Shown here: in pieces, positions 24,261-30,865 of the stretch | How the letters are laid out: each line of letters opens with the position of its first letter | Numbering within the stretch: the stretch's first letter is position 1 | Source of the DNA: an uncultured Haemophilus sp. | GTDB lineage: Bacteria; Pseudomonadota; Gammaproteobacteria; Enterobacterales; Pasteurellaceae | NCBI GenBank assembly: GCA_905205995.1 | Contig: CAJLFU010000019.1 | Coordinates: 1-37,721 of the forward strand | Direction of reading: 5' to 3' | DNA: 37,721 nt | The notes under the pieces: model-generated | Database searches by the model: none | Seen by the model: the letters and a program-made list of their open reading frames with translations, nothing else | Told to the model about the DNA's origin: nothing | Position numbers and translations under genes: made by a program

Positions 24261-24737
24261 ATGTTAGATATTGTGTTATACGAACCTGAAATTCCACAAA
24301 ATACGGGAAATATTATTCGTCTTTGTGCGAACACTGGATTTCGCCTTCATTTAATCGAGCCACTAGGCTTTACCTGGGATGATAAAAAATTACGTCGCTC
24401 GGGTTTGGACTATCATGAATTTGCTGAAATCAAAAAACACAAAACCTTTGAAGCCTTTTTAGAAAGTGAAAAACCAAAACGTCTTTTTGCACTTACAACC
24501 AAAGGCAGCCCAGCACATAGCGAAGTGCAATTTGAATTAGGGGATTACTTGATGTTTGGCCCTGAAACACGTGGTATTCCCATGTCTATTTTAGATAAGA
24601 TGCCAATGGAACAAAAAATCCGTATCCCAATGACTGCAAATAGTCGTAGTATGAACTTATCCAACTCGGTAGCCGTGACGATTTACGAGGCATGGCGACA
24701 ACTTGGTTATGAAGGCGCTGTGAATTTAAATCGATAA
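24261..24737 (+). CDS. trmL: tRNA (cytidine(34)-2'-O)-methyltransferase TrmL
   Basis: SPOUT-class enzyme that methylates the 2'-O of the wobble base C34/U34 in certain tRNA-Leu. 158 residues with the three knot motifs in order: NTGNIIRLCANTG (about 14-26), GPETRGIP and RSMNLSNSVAV. The minimal length without extra RNA-binding domain fits TrmL (YibK). It follows rsmD after 9 bases and is probably cotranscribed. Confidence 0.95.
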   Translation: MLDIVLYEPEIPQNTGNIIRLCANTGFRLHLIEPLGFTWDDKKLRRSGLDYHEFAEIKKHKTFEAFLESEKPKRLFALTTKGSPAHSEVQFELGDYLMFGPETRGIPMSILDKMPMEQKIRIPMTANSRSMNLSNSVAVTIYEAWRQLGYEGAVNLNR

Positions 24738-24750
24738 AAAATCTGTAAAA

Positions 24751-24789
24751 TAGCCACTTATTTTCTAAACAAAAATAAGCGGCTTTCTT
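24751..24789 (+). terminator. Terminator of trmL
   Basis: AGCCACTTATTTT, short loop, AAAATAAGCGGCT with one mismatch, then TTCTTTTT, placed about 15 bases after the trmL stop. Confidence 0.85.
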
Positions 24790-24802
24790 TTTGCATTTAA
24801 AT

Positions 24803-24818
24803 TGTGATCTTGGTCACA
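24803..24818. promoter_or_regulatory. CRP-cAMP binding site in front of an orphan promoter
   Basis: TGTGA-TCTTGG-TCACA, exact in both half-sites. The centre is at 24810.5, about 61 bases before the start predicted from the TATAAA at 24859-24864: textbook class I spacing towards the right. Confidence 0.8.
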
Positions 24819-24858
24819 TATTTGTAATTTTAATATTCCCTTTTTTTAAAAACAGCAG

Positions 24859-24864
24859 TATAAA
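24859..24864 (+). promoter_or_regulatory. Putative -10 of the orphan CRP-dependent promoter
   Basis: TATAAA; predicted start near 24871. There is no good -35, as expected if CRP recruits the polymerase. No open reading frame of useful length follows. Confidence 0.55.
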
Positions 24865-25060
24865 TAAATTACATTTAGAGAGGGATCTCGATGTACTCCA
24901 CTTGATCTATCAAGATCTTGTCTTTCTTGACTCTTCAAGCAAACCTTCCCCGTAGTCCTAAATAAAGAATTGGCAGTCGAATGATTTGTCGTCCGTTTTT
25001 ATCCCTAAAATTTAATATGCAGCAAAATTAGCCTTATCTCATATTAATAAGGATGTTGGC

Positions 25061-25177
25061 ATGAATGGGGTTAATTTTGGATTGGTCGAAACAGCAGTGG
25101 CTAAGCATGGATGCCTACAAAAAAAGTGCGGTCAATTTTGGCCGCACTTCCCATTTCTATCATTTGCAAATCACTAA
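25061..25177 (+). CDS. Possible 38-residue ORF or truncated gene remnant
   Basis: ATG with AAGGA about 10 bases upstream, reading MNGVNFGLVETAVAKHGCLQ, then running through the USS hairpin and 18 bases into the 3' end of glpR on the other strand. I do not recognise it. The second half is dictated by the USS pair, so at most the first 20 codons could be inherited from a real gene. It lies about 190 bases downstream of the orphan CRP-dependent promoter, the only reason to keep it in view. Confidence 0.15.
   Translation: MNGVNFGLVETAVAKHGCLQKKCGQFWPHFPFLSFANH
25119..25149 (-). terminator. Paired inverted USS acting as glpR terminator
   Basis: AAGTGCGG (exact USS core 25124-25132) and CCGCACTT (25142-25149, one-base variant of the core) form an 8 bp stem. 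On the minus strand it is followed by seven Ts, 10 bases after the glpR stop. Confidence 0.88.
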
Positions 25178-25915
25178 CTTTGTGTTGCTATTTTCTAAAT
25201 AATCCGCAATTTGTTTTGGCACATCATCAGTGAAAAGATAATCCACGTCTTTGAGCTCCCCTAATCGCACAATCGCTTGTCGAGAGAATTTCGAATGGTC
25301 GGTCGCTAATAAAGTTTGGCGAGAACTTTCTATAATGGCACGTTTTACTTGAACTTCGTGATAATCATAGTCCAATAATGAGCCATCAAGGTCAATTGCA
25401 CTAATACCCAGAATCCCGAAATCTAAACGGAATTGCGAAATAAAATTAACCGTTGCCTCACCGATAATTCCCCCATCCTTACGCAAGGAACCGCCCGCCA
25501 TCGTAATATCAAAGGTTTCATTTTGACGTAATAAATGAGCCGCATTGATATTATTCGTCACAATGCGTAACCGCTCATGATTTAACAAGGCACTCGCTAC
25601 CGCTTCAGGCGTGGTACCAATATCAATAAATAAAGATGCACCGTTTGGAATACGTTTTACTACCTCACGGGCAATAGCACTTTTTTGGGAAGGGAAAAAT
25701 TGTTTACGTTCAATGTAATCAGAGTTTTCTGCGGTAGAGGAAGGTGCCGCGCCACCATGATGACGACGAATTAAATCTTGTTCAGCTAGGATATTCAGAT
25801 CGCGTCGAATGGTCTGTGGGCTAACTTCCAGTTCGATAACCAGCTCTTCTGTGCTGGCATATCCTTTTAGCTTCACAAGCTCAATAATTTTCTGATGGCG
25901 TAATGATTGCTTCAT
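25160..25915 (-). CDS. glpR: Glycerol-3-phosphate regulon repressor GlpR (DeoR family)
   Basis: DNA-binding repressor released by glycerol-3-phosphate. 251 residues (252 in E. coli). The DeoR-type helix-turn-helix is at about 19-40 (YASTEELVIELEVSPQTIRR), followed by RRHHGGAA and the sugar-phosphate sensor domain with FIDIGTTPEAVA, IVTNNINAAHLL and GIIGEATVNFISQFRLDFGI. The match to E. coli GlpR is close throughout, which supports the specific name over other DeoR members. It sits 21 bases after glpG, as in other gamma-proteobacteria. No glp metabolic genes are in the window. Confidence 0.93.
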   Translation of the reverse strand: MKQSLRHQKIIELVKLKGYASTEELVIELEVSPQTIRRDLNILAEQDLIRRHHGGAAPSSTAENSDYIERKQFFPSQKSAIAREVVKRIPNGASLFIDIGTTPEAVASALLNHERLRIVTNNINAAHLLRQNETFDITMAGGSLRKDGGIIGEATVNFISQFRLDFGILGISAIDLDGSLLDYDYHEVQVKRAIIESSRQTLLATDHSKFSRQAIVRLGELKDVDYLFTDDVPKQIADYLENSNTKLVICK

Positions 25916-25936
25916 ATAAATGCCTATAAATTTGAA

Positions 25937-26563
25937 TTAGCTAAACTTTTTGATATTAATTTTACTCTGCAGGAATCCCCAAACCAATCCTAAGATAAAG
26001 CCTGAAATATGAGCTGCATTGCCTATATTAATATCAAATAACGGACTAATAAAGCCAAAGAGAAGACCTACCAGTAACATTGTAAAAAAACCCTCCGGTA
26101 AGTCAAAGCTATGCGGGTGCAATTTGTCCACCACCAATACATAACCTAAAACCGCATATACGACGCCAGATAGCCCGAAAAAGGCTGGACCGGTAAAGTA
26201 ATTCTGTACAACGCCACTCACTGCGGCAGACACTAAGACTAATAATAAAAAATGGAAAGAACCAAATCGGCGTTCAATCGCGCCACCAAATAACCAGAAC
26301 CACGAAAGATTAAATAAAATATGGGGTACCGACAAATGAACAATAGCATGAGTGAAATAACGCCATATTTCCTGATCTTCCCAAGAATAAGCAGGATAAT
26401 GGAATAAATCCATAATTGGCTCTTCAAATCCTACATTCTGCAAGAGATAAATCACTGCGCAAAGTGCGGTCAAAATAAACGTGATTTTTTGTGCGCTCAA
26501 TGTGCGTTTCAATACTTTTCTCTCTTCTGGCAAATCGGTTTCACTATCAAATAAAGACGGCAT
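25937..26563 (-). CDS. glpG: Rhomboid-family intramembrane serine protease GlpG
   Basis: Inner-membrane protease that cleaves membrane segments of other proteins. 208 residues with six predicted membrane segments. The catalytic serine is S132 in GLSGVVYAVLG and the catalytic histidine H185 in NAAHISG; the conserved HILFNLSWFWLFGGAIE lies at 81-97. Compared with the well-studied H. influenzae GlpG the N-terminus is longer by about 16 residues. It lacks the large cytoplasmic domain of E. coli GlpG. AAGGA about 9 bases upstream supports the start. Cotranscribed with glpR; divergent from the small membrane protein. Confidence 0.94.
   Translation of the reverse strand: MPSLFDSETDLPEERKVLKRTLSAQKITFILTALCAVIYLLQNVGFEEPIMDLFHYPAYSWEDQEIWRYFTHAIVHLSVPHILFNLSWFWLFGGAIERRFGSFHFLLLVLVSAAVSGVVQNYFTGPAFFGLSGVVYAVLGYVLVVDKLHPHSFDLPEGFFTMLLVGLLFGFISPLFDINIGNAAHISGFILGLVWGFLQSKINIKKFS
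26462..26470 (+). repeat. DNA uptake signal sequence (USS)
   Basis: Exact core in the 5' part of glpG, encoding Thr-Ala-Leu in its first membrane segment. Confidence 0.9.
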
Positions 26564-26608
26564 TTGTTATATTCCTTTTTATTTTTCGTCAATCATATAA
26601 GGTTCATT

Positions 26609-26926
26609 ATGAAAAAACAAACTATGCCGACAGGATTTAGCGGCTTCGCTTGGGGAATCGCGGCATTTTGTTTACCCATTTTACTGTGGCCTATGGCCTC
26701 TCTGCTTTCCACTGCTTTTGCGAAAAACCCAACATTAAGCGACTTTCAGATCGATCTTTTCTCGATTATCTTTTGGGTGTATCCCTTTGTTTTGGTTTTG
26801 ATTGCACGCTTACTTTATAAATTGCATCAGCACAAACCTAAACTTGCCGTAAAACTATTGCTACTAAGTGCGGTCATTTTTTACATTGTTTTAGTTTCGG
26901 TTTGCTACATTGGCTTTAATGCTTAA
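26609..26926 (+). CDS. Small three-helix membrane protein of unknown function (Pasteurellaceae, DUF5389-like)
   Basis: 105 residues from the ATG at 26609, which has an AAGG ribosome-binding site; a longer reading from 26564 lacks one. Three hydrophobic stretches lie at about 12-35, 46-66 and 78-101, separated by short polar loops (KNPTLSDFQ; KLHQHKPKLA). The start MKKQTMPTGFSGFAWGIAAF resembles an uncharacterised protein family that I know from Haemophilus genomes, probably DUF5389. No catalytic motif is visible. A USS near the 3' end encodes part of the last helix. It is divergent from glpG with 45 bases between the starts, so the promoters must overlap. Confidence 0.75.
   Translation: MKKQTMPTGFSGFAWGIAAFCLPILLWPMASLLSTAFAKNPTLSDFQIDLFSIIFWVYPFVLVLIARLLYKLHQHKPKLAVKLLLLSAVIFYIVLVSVCYIGFNA
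26866..26874 (+). repeat. DNA uptake signal sequence (USS)
   Basis: Exact core in the small membrane protein gene; encodes Leu-Ser-Ala-Val-Ile-Phe together with its T-rich flank. Confidence 0.9.
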
Positions 26927-26959
26927 GAATATAAAAATAAAAACAAAATCACAAACAAC

Positions 26960-26986
26960 AAAAAGGGAGCTTTCGCTCCCTTTTTA
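26960..26986. terminator. Bidirectional terminator between the small membrane protein and pgdx
   Basis: AAAAAGGGAGC, loop TTTC, GCTCCCTTTTT. Symmetric A and T runs serve the two converging genes. Confidence 0.92.
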
Positions 26987-27037
26987 ACTTATGTTCCTAA
27001 TAATCAAAATATAAAAAATTTCCTACCTAGCAATCAA

Positions 27038-27763
27038 TTATGCAAAGTATTTTTCTAAATCGTCGCTACCGCCGATGTGTTTACCACCGATGAACACTTG
27101 TGGCACAGTTGCACGACCAGAAACCGCGCGTACACTCACGATAGTTGCATCTTGACCTAATACAATTTCTTCAAAGCTTAAACCTTTATCACGTAAGAGT
27201 TGTTTTGCTTTCGCGCAATATGGGCAGCCTGGTTTAGTGAAGATGGCGATTGATTCTTGCACTTGATAATCTGGTGCAATGTATTTCAACATGGTATCGG
27301 CATCAGATACTTTAAACGGATCGCCTGGCTCATTTGGTTCAATAAACATTTTTTCCACTACGCCATTTTTCACGAGCATAGAATAACGCCAAGAACGTTT
27401 ACCAAAACCTAAATCATCTTTTCCAACTAACATACCCATACCTTCAGTGAAAGTACCGTTACCATCTGGAATGAATTTTACATTGTGTGCTTCTTCTGCT
27501 TCTTTCCAAGCATTCATAACGAAAGTATCGTTTACAGACACAACTAAAATATCATCTACGCCATGTTTTTTGAAAACAGGTGCAAGCTCGTTATAACGTG
27601 GTAAGTGAGAAGATGAACAAGTTGGCGTGAATGCACCTGGTAATGAGAAAACAACAACAGTTTTGTTATCAAATAATTCAGATGTGGTCACATCAACCCA
27701 TTGATCGCCTTGACGAGTACGGAATGTAACTTGTGGAACTTTTTTTCCTTCCATATTAGACAT
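27038..27763 (-). CDS. pgdx: Hybrid peroxiredoxin-glutaredoxin PGdx
   Basis: Reduces hydrogen peroxide and alkyl peroxides, using its own glutaredoxin domain and glutathione. 241 residues: a Prx5-type domain at about 4-160 with peroxidatic C49 in FTPTCSSSHLPRY, and a glutaredoxin domain at about 170-241 with CPYC (C180, C183), the TVPQVFI cis-Pro motif and GGSDDL. The fusion is known from H. influenzae and some other bacteria. It is divergent from oxyR; the shared 131-base region has a perfect TATAAT facing pgdx and a candidate OxyR box. Confidence 0.95.
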   Translation of the reverse strand: MSNMEGKKVPQVTFRTRQGDQWVDVTTSELFDNKTVVVFSLPGAFTPTCSSSHLPRYNELAPVFKKHGVDDILVVSVNDTFVMNAWKEAEEAHNVKFIPDGNGTFTEGMGMLVGKDDLGFGKRSWRYSMLVKNGVVEKMFIEPNEPGDPFKVSDADTMLKYIAPDYQVQESIAIFTKPGCPYCAKAKQLLRDKGLSFEEIVLGQDATIVSVRAVSGRATVPQVFIGGKHIGGSDDLEKYFA

Positions 27764-27814
27764 AATGTGTCTCCTCTGTGAGTTAAATTAATTAGTCCTA
27801 AAAACTTGATAGGC

Positions 27815-27820
27815 ATTATA
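27815..27820 (-). promoter_or_regulatory. -10 of the pgdx promoter
   Basis: Perfect TATAAT on the minus strand, predicted start near 27808. The -35 region (TATGAC at 17-base spacing) is poor and overlaps the candidate OxyR box, as expected of an activated promoter. Confidence 0.65.
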
Positions 27821-27821
27821 G

Positions 27822-27858
27822 AAAGTTTTGTGATATAGTCATAATCAATTAATTCTAT
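27822..27858 (-). promoter_or_regulatory. Candidate OxyR binding site
   Basis: On the minus strand ATAG-N7-TGAT-N7-ATAT-N7-CTTT matches the OxyR consensus ATAG-N7-CTAT-N7-ATAG-N7-CTAT at 12 of 16 defined positions, with correct spacing. It ends one base before the pgdx -10 and lies between pgdx and oxyR, where OxyR commonly controls both itself and a peroxidase. Confidence 0.45.
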
Positions 27859-27894
27859 CCTTTTAATTGACATATTCTATAAAGTGAGAACCCT

Positions 27895-28800
27895 ATGAAT
27901 ATTCGTGATTTAGAATACTTAGTAGCTCTTTCCGAGTTTAAACATTTCCGTCGAGCGGCGGATTCTTGCAATGTTAGCCAACCCACTTTAAGTGGCCAAA
28001 TTCGCAAACTAGAAGATGAATTAGGCATTATTTTACTTGAACGTACTAGCCGTAAAGTACTCTTCACGCAATCTGGTATGTTACTTGTCGATCAAGCTCG
28101 CACTGTATTACGCGAAGTAAAATTACTCAAAGAAATGGCTAGCAATCAAGGTAAAGAAATGACAGGTCCATTACACATTGGATTAATCCCAACCGTTGGC
28201 CCTTACCTACTTCCTTATATTGTACCAACATTGAAAGAAACTTTCCCAGATTTAGAAGTTTTTCTTTACGAAGCCCAAACTCACCAACTATTAGAACAAT
28301 TGGAGACTGGCCGCCTAGATTGTGCGATTGTGGCTCGCGTACCCGAAACTGAAGCGTTTATCGAAGTGCCTATTTTTGATGAAAAAATGTTACTGGCAGT
28401 TTCAGAACAGCATCCATGGGCATCAGAAAGTAAAATTGCCATGAATACCTTAAAAGGGCAAGAAATGCTTATGTTAGATGATGGGCATTGTTTACGTAAT
28501 CAAGCACTCGATTATTGTTTTACGGCCGGTGCTAAAGAAGACTCTCACTTCCAAGCAACTAGCCTTGAAACGTTGCGTAATATGGTGGCAGCCAATGTGG
28601 GTATCACCTTTATGCCTGAACTTGCTGTATTAAATGAAGGCACGCGTGCAGGTGTAAAATATATACCTTGCCATTCGCCAGAACCGTCTCGTACTATTGC
28701 TCTCGTTTACCGCCCAGGTTCACCATTACGTAATCGCTATGAACGCGTTGCAAGTGCGGTCAGTGAACAAGTTAAATCGATTTTAGCGAACAAAAAATAA
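27895..28800 (+). CDS. oxyR: Hydrogen peroxide-sensing regulator OxyR (LysR family)
   Basis: Peroxide sensor that forms a disulfide and then activates defence genes. 301 residues. The N-terminal helix-turn-helix (FRRAADSCNVSQPTLSGQIR, about 18-37) is followed by the effector domain. The two redox cysteines are C199 (in DGHCLRNQ) and C208 (in DYCFTAG), at the same positions as in E. coli OxyR, which makes the specific name safe. Upstream and divergent is its likely target pgdx; downstream is fabR, as in enterobacteria. Confidence 0.96.
   Translation: MNIRDLEYLVALSEFKHFRRAADSCNVSQPTLSGQIRKLEDELGIILLERTSRKVLFTQSGMLLVDQARTVLREVKLLKEMASNQGKEMTGPLHIGLIPTVGPYLLPYIVPTLKETFPDLEVFLYEAQTHQLLEQLETGRLDCAIVARVPETEAFIEVPIFDEKMLLAVSEQHPWASESKIAMNTLKGQEMLMLDDGHCLRNQALDYCFTAGAKEDSHFQATSLETLRNMVAANVGITFMPELAVLNEGTRAGVKYIPCHSPEPSRTIALVYRPGSPLRNRYERVASAVSEQVKSILANKK
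28752..28760 (+). repeat. DNA uptake signal sequence (USS)
   Basis: Exact core near the 3' end of oxyR, encoding Ala-Ser-Ala-Val-Ser. Confidence 0.9.
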
Positions 28801-28825
28801 TTTATCATAAGCTGAGGAAAACCAA

Positions 28826-29449
28826 ATGGCTGGTGTTCGAGCAATTCAAAAAGAAAAAACCCGTCGAGCTTTAATTGACGCCGCATTCAATCAATTGAGT
28901 GCAGAAAAAAGCTTTTCTAATTTAAGCTTACGCGAAGTCGCGCGTGAAGCGGGTATTGCACCAACTTCTTTCTATCGCCACTTTAGCGATATGGATGAGC
29001 TCGGATTAGAAATGGTTGATGAGGCCGGCTTAACGCTTCGTCAATTAATGCGCCAAGCTCGTAAACGTATTGATGCTGGCGGCAGCGTCATCCGTGTTTC
29101 TGTTGAAACCTTTTTTGAATTTATCACTCACAGCACCAACGTATTCCGTTTGCTCTTACGTGAAAGTTCAGGTACTTCTCAAGCTTTCCGTACCGCAGCC
29201 GCTCGTGAAATCAAACACTTTGTTGATGAATTAGCTGAATACATTGCAAAGAAAAATCACTACTCGCAATATGTGTCTTATGTTCAGGCTGAGGGAATGG
29301 TAACCATCGTATTCACGGCAGGTTCCAACGCCTTAGACATGACGAAGGCCGAACAAGATTTACTAAAAGAGCGCGTTATCTTACAACTTCGCATGCTGGC
29401 GAAAGGTGCGGACTTCGCATCTCATAAAGAAAAAATGATGCGAAAATAG
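28826..29449 (+). CDS. fabR: Fatty acid biosynthesis repressor FabR (TetR family)
   Basis: Repressor that senses the acyl-chain pool and controls unsaturated fatty acid genes (fabA, fabB in E. coli). 207 residues. The TetR helix-turn-helix LSLREVAREAGIAPTSFYRH (about 34-53) and the long stretches GVRAIQKEKTRRALIDAAFN and LRQLMRQARKRI agree closely with E. coli FabR. GAGGAAA lies before the ATG. It starts 25 bases after oxyR, so cotranscription is likely. None of its known targets are in the window. Confidence 0.93.
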   Translation: MAGVRAIQKEKTRRALIDAAFNQLSAEKSFSNLSLREVAREAGIAPTSFYRHFSDMDELGLEMVDEAGLTLRQLMRQARKRIDAGGSVIRVSVETFFEFITHSTNVFRLLLRESSGTSQAFRTAAAREIKHFVDELAEYIAKKNHYSQYVSYVQAEGMVTIVFTAGSNALDMTKAEQDLLKERVILQLRMLAKGADFASHKEKMMRK

Positions 29450-29458
29450 ACCGCACTT
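29450..29458 (-). repeat. DNA uptake signal sequence (USS)
   Basis: Exact core (ACCGCACTT) directly after the fabR stop codon. Confidence 0.9.
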
Positions 29459-29472
29459 TTCCGTATAAATCA

Positions 29473-29498
29473 AAACACCCGCATCTCTGCGGGTGTTT
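29473..29498. terminator. Bidirectional terminator between fabR and hel
   Basis: AAACACCCGC, loop ATCTCT, GCGGGTGTTT: 10 bp perfect stem between converging genes. Confidence 0.92.
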
Positions 29499-29517
29499 GT
29501 TTATCTTAAGAAGGGAA

Positions 29518-30336
29518 TTATTTACCATCCCAAGCTTTAATCGCATCTAAACGTGCTTTTACTTTGCTACTTGAATCACCTTTGAAGTAATCTTTCGCTA
29601 AACCACCTTCAAAACCGCCATAGTTCGGATTAGGTAAAACGATGAATGTTTTACCAAATTTCGCTTTGTTTTGTGCTACGAAATCACGACGTTCTGCATT
29701 TTGTTTACCATAGATTGCATCACCGAAGTCATCAAGGTTATCCCCCACATAAACGACGATTTCATAGCCTTGTTTTTCAATTTCTTCAAAACGTGCTGCT
29801 TTTGGTGATTTATCTTTTTTCAAGTAAAACGCTGAATCTTCAACACCATTAAAACCTAAACGTTTCATGTCATCAATCGTACCCGCTTTTTCATTACTGT
29901 CTTTACGGTTAGACACATAGAACATTTTACCGCCATGGGTATTTACATAGTTATTGAATTCTACTGCACCTGGTACTACACCTGATTGACGAGCTTCTAC
30001 CCAACGAGTCCAATCTTTACCATCAAATGGTTTGTTATTTTGAACTTGCCAGCCAGCATAAGGGCTGTTATCTAACATGGTTTCATCTAAGTCCACCACA
30101 ACCGCTTTTTTCTTACCTTTTTTCACTTTAGCGTGATCAAATGCCACTTTTGCCGCATTGTATGCTTGGTAAGAAAGGGCTTGGTATTCACCTGATTGTT
30201 GAATCCAGTTAAGACCTAATACCGCTTGTTGTTGAAGCTGCGCGTCCGCTTCTGCACTCTTATCTTGAGTTGCACAACCGGTTAAAATAAATGCTGACAT
30301 CGCTGCAATAGCGGTAAGTTTTAATGTTGTTTTCAT
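29518..30336 (-). CDS. hel: Outer-membrane lipoprotein e(P4), NAD-salvage acid phosphatase
   Basis: DDDD-family phosphatase anchored in the outer membrane that converts nicotinamide mononucleotide to nicotinamide riboside for uptake, and is linked to haem use in Haemophilus. 272 residues with a lipoprotein signal peptide ending LTGC, so C21 is lipidated. The phosphatase motifs are VVVDLDETMLDN (nucleophile D82, D84) and GDNLDDFGD at 198-206. An exact CRP site lies 98 bases upstream. Its product, nicotinamide riboside, is the substrate of PnuC at the other end of the window. Confidence 0.95.
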   Translation of the reverse strand: MKTTLKLTAIAAMSAFILTGCATQDKSAEADAQLQQQAVLGLNWIQQSGEYQALSYQAYNAAKVAFDHAKVKKGKKKAVVVDLDETMLDNSPYAGWQVQNNKPFDGKDWTRWVEARQSGVVPGAVEFNNYVNTHGGKMFYVSNRKDSNEKAGTIDDMKRLGFNGVEDSAFYLKKDKSPKAARFEEIEKQGYEIVVYVGDNLDDFGDAIYGKQNAERRDFVAQNKAKFGKTFIVLPNPNYGGFEGGLAKDYFKGDSSSKVKARLDAIKAWDGK

Positions 30337-30376
30337 TGATTGTTCCTTCTGTTAAAAAGTCATAATGACGGGCAAA

Positions 30377-30382
30377 AGTATA
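30377..30382 (-). promoter_or_regulatory. Putative -10 of the hel promoter
   Basis: TATACT on the minus strand, predicted start near 30370 and a leader of about 34 bases. No good -35. The CRP site centre is about 71.5 bases upstream of this start, one helical turn beyond -61.5. Confidence 0.5.
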
Positions 30383-30433
30383 ACAAGCCTATTCGGGCAG
30401 TGACTATGGGTTTATCAAACTTTATAACTAATT

Positions 30434-30449
30434 TGTGAGAGAGATCACA
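30434..30449. promoter_or_regulatory. CRP-cAMP binding site between hel and ftsB
   Basis: TGTGA-GAGAGA-TCACA, exact in both half-sites. The distance to a candidate -10 favours control of hel. I see no well-placed promoter towards ftsB. Confidence 0.8.
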
Positions 30450-30512
30450 TTTTTAAATTTTAAGTTATCTAACAAGCCGAATAAGATCACTTCAAAAATC
30501 ATCTTATTTTTA

Positions 30513-30521
30513 ACCGCACTT
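30513..30521 (-). repeat. DNA uptake signal sequence (USS)
   Basis: Exact core upstream of ftsB, between the CRP site and the ftsB start. Confidence 0.9.
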
Positions 30522-30586
30522 TTTCATCGCATTTCGCTGTATTTCACGGTAAACTATCCCAAGTTTTCAGAAATAATAGGTAATTT

Positions 30587-30865
30587 ATGCGTCTTTTCAT
30601 TGGAATTTTAGTGGGTGTTCTCGTGCTATTTCAGTACGATCTTTGGTTTGGTAAAAATGGATATTTTGATTACAAAGATGTCGCCGCTCAAATCAAAGAG
30701 AATAAAGCTGAAAATGAAAAGCTCTCACAAAGAAATCAAATGATTTCCGCCGAAATTCAAGGATTAACAAAAGGCTTTGAATCCATTGAAGAGCGTGCAC
30801 GCATGAACCATGATATGGTCAAACCAAACGAAGTGTTCTATCACATCGTCAAAGAGCATAAATAA
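30587..30865 (+). CDS. ftsB: Cell division protein FtsB
   Basis: Small bitopic membrane protein of the FtsQLB divisome complex. 92 residues: membrane segment at about 3-20 (FIGILVGVLVLFQYDLW), then a coiled coil (about 29-70, AAQIKENKAENEKLSQRN) and the conserved IEERARMNHDMVKPNEVFYH. The stop codon overlaps the ispD start by one base, as in many gamma-proteobacteria. Confidence 0.95.
   Translation: MRLFIGILVGVLVLFQYDLWFGKNGYFDYKDVAAQIKENKAENEKLSQRNQMISAEIQGLTKGFESIEERARMNHDMVKPNEVFYHIVKEHK

Larger units (their letters stand above)
24738..25159. other. 422-base region without an identified gene
   Basis: Between the converging trmL and glpR. It contains the trmL terminator, an exact CRP site, a TATAAA -10 at class I distance, then about 250 bases with no clear gene, and the glpR terminator. 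Just after the predicted start a good Shine-Dalgarno (GAGAGG) precedes ATG at 24891, but that frame stops after four codons (MYST). A weak hairpin CCTTAT/ATAAGG lies near 25032-25052. It could be a small RNA, a leader peptide region, or the remains of a lost CRP-controlled gene; the sequence does not decide. Confidence 0.6.

Noticed and set aside
24891..24905. MYST followed by TGA, considered as a selenocysteine codon
   Set aside because: The frame after TGA (SIKILSFLTLQ) meets another stop soon, no selenoprotein context is recognisable, and the small CTTGATCTATCAAG palindrome is not a convincing bacterial SECIS element.
24891..25060. tnaC-type tryptophan leader peptide
   Set aside because: CRP-controlled leader layout is suggestive, but no short ORF with the needed Trp and terminal Pro arrangement is present and no tnaA follows.
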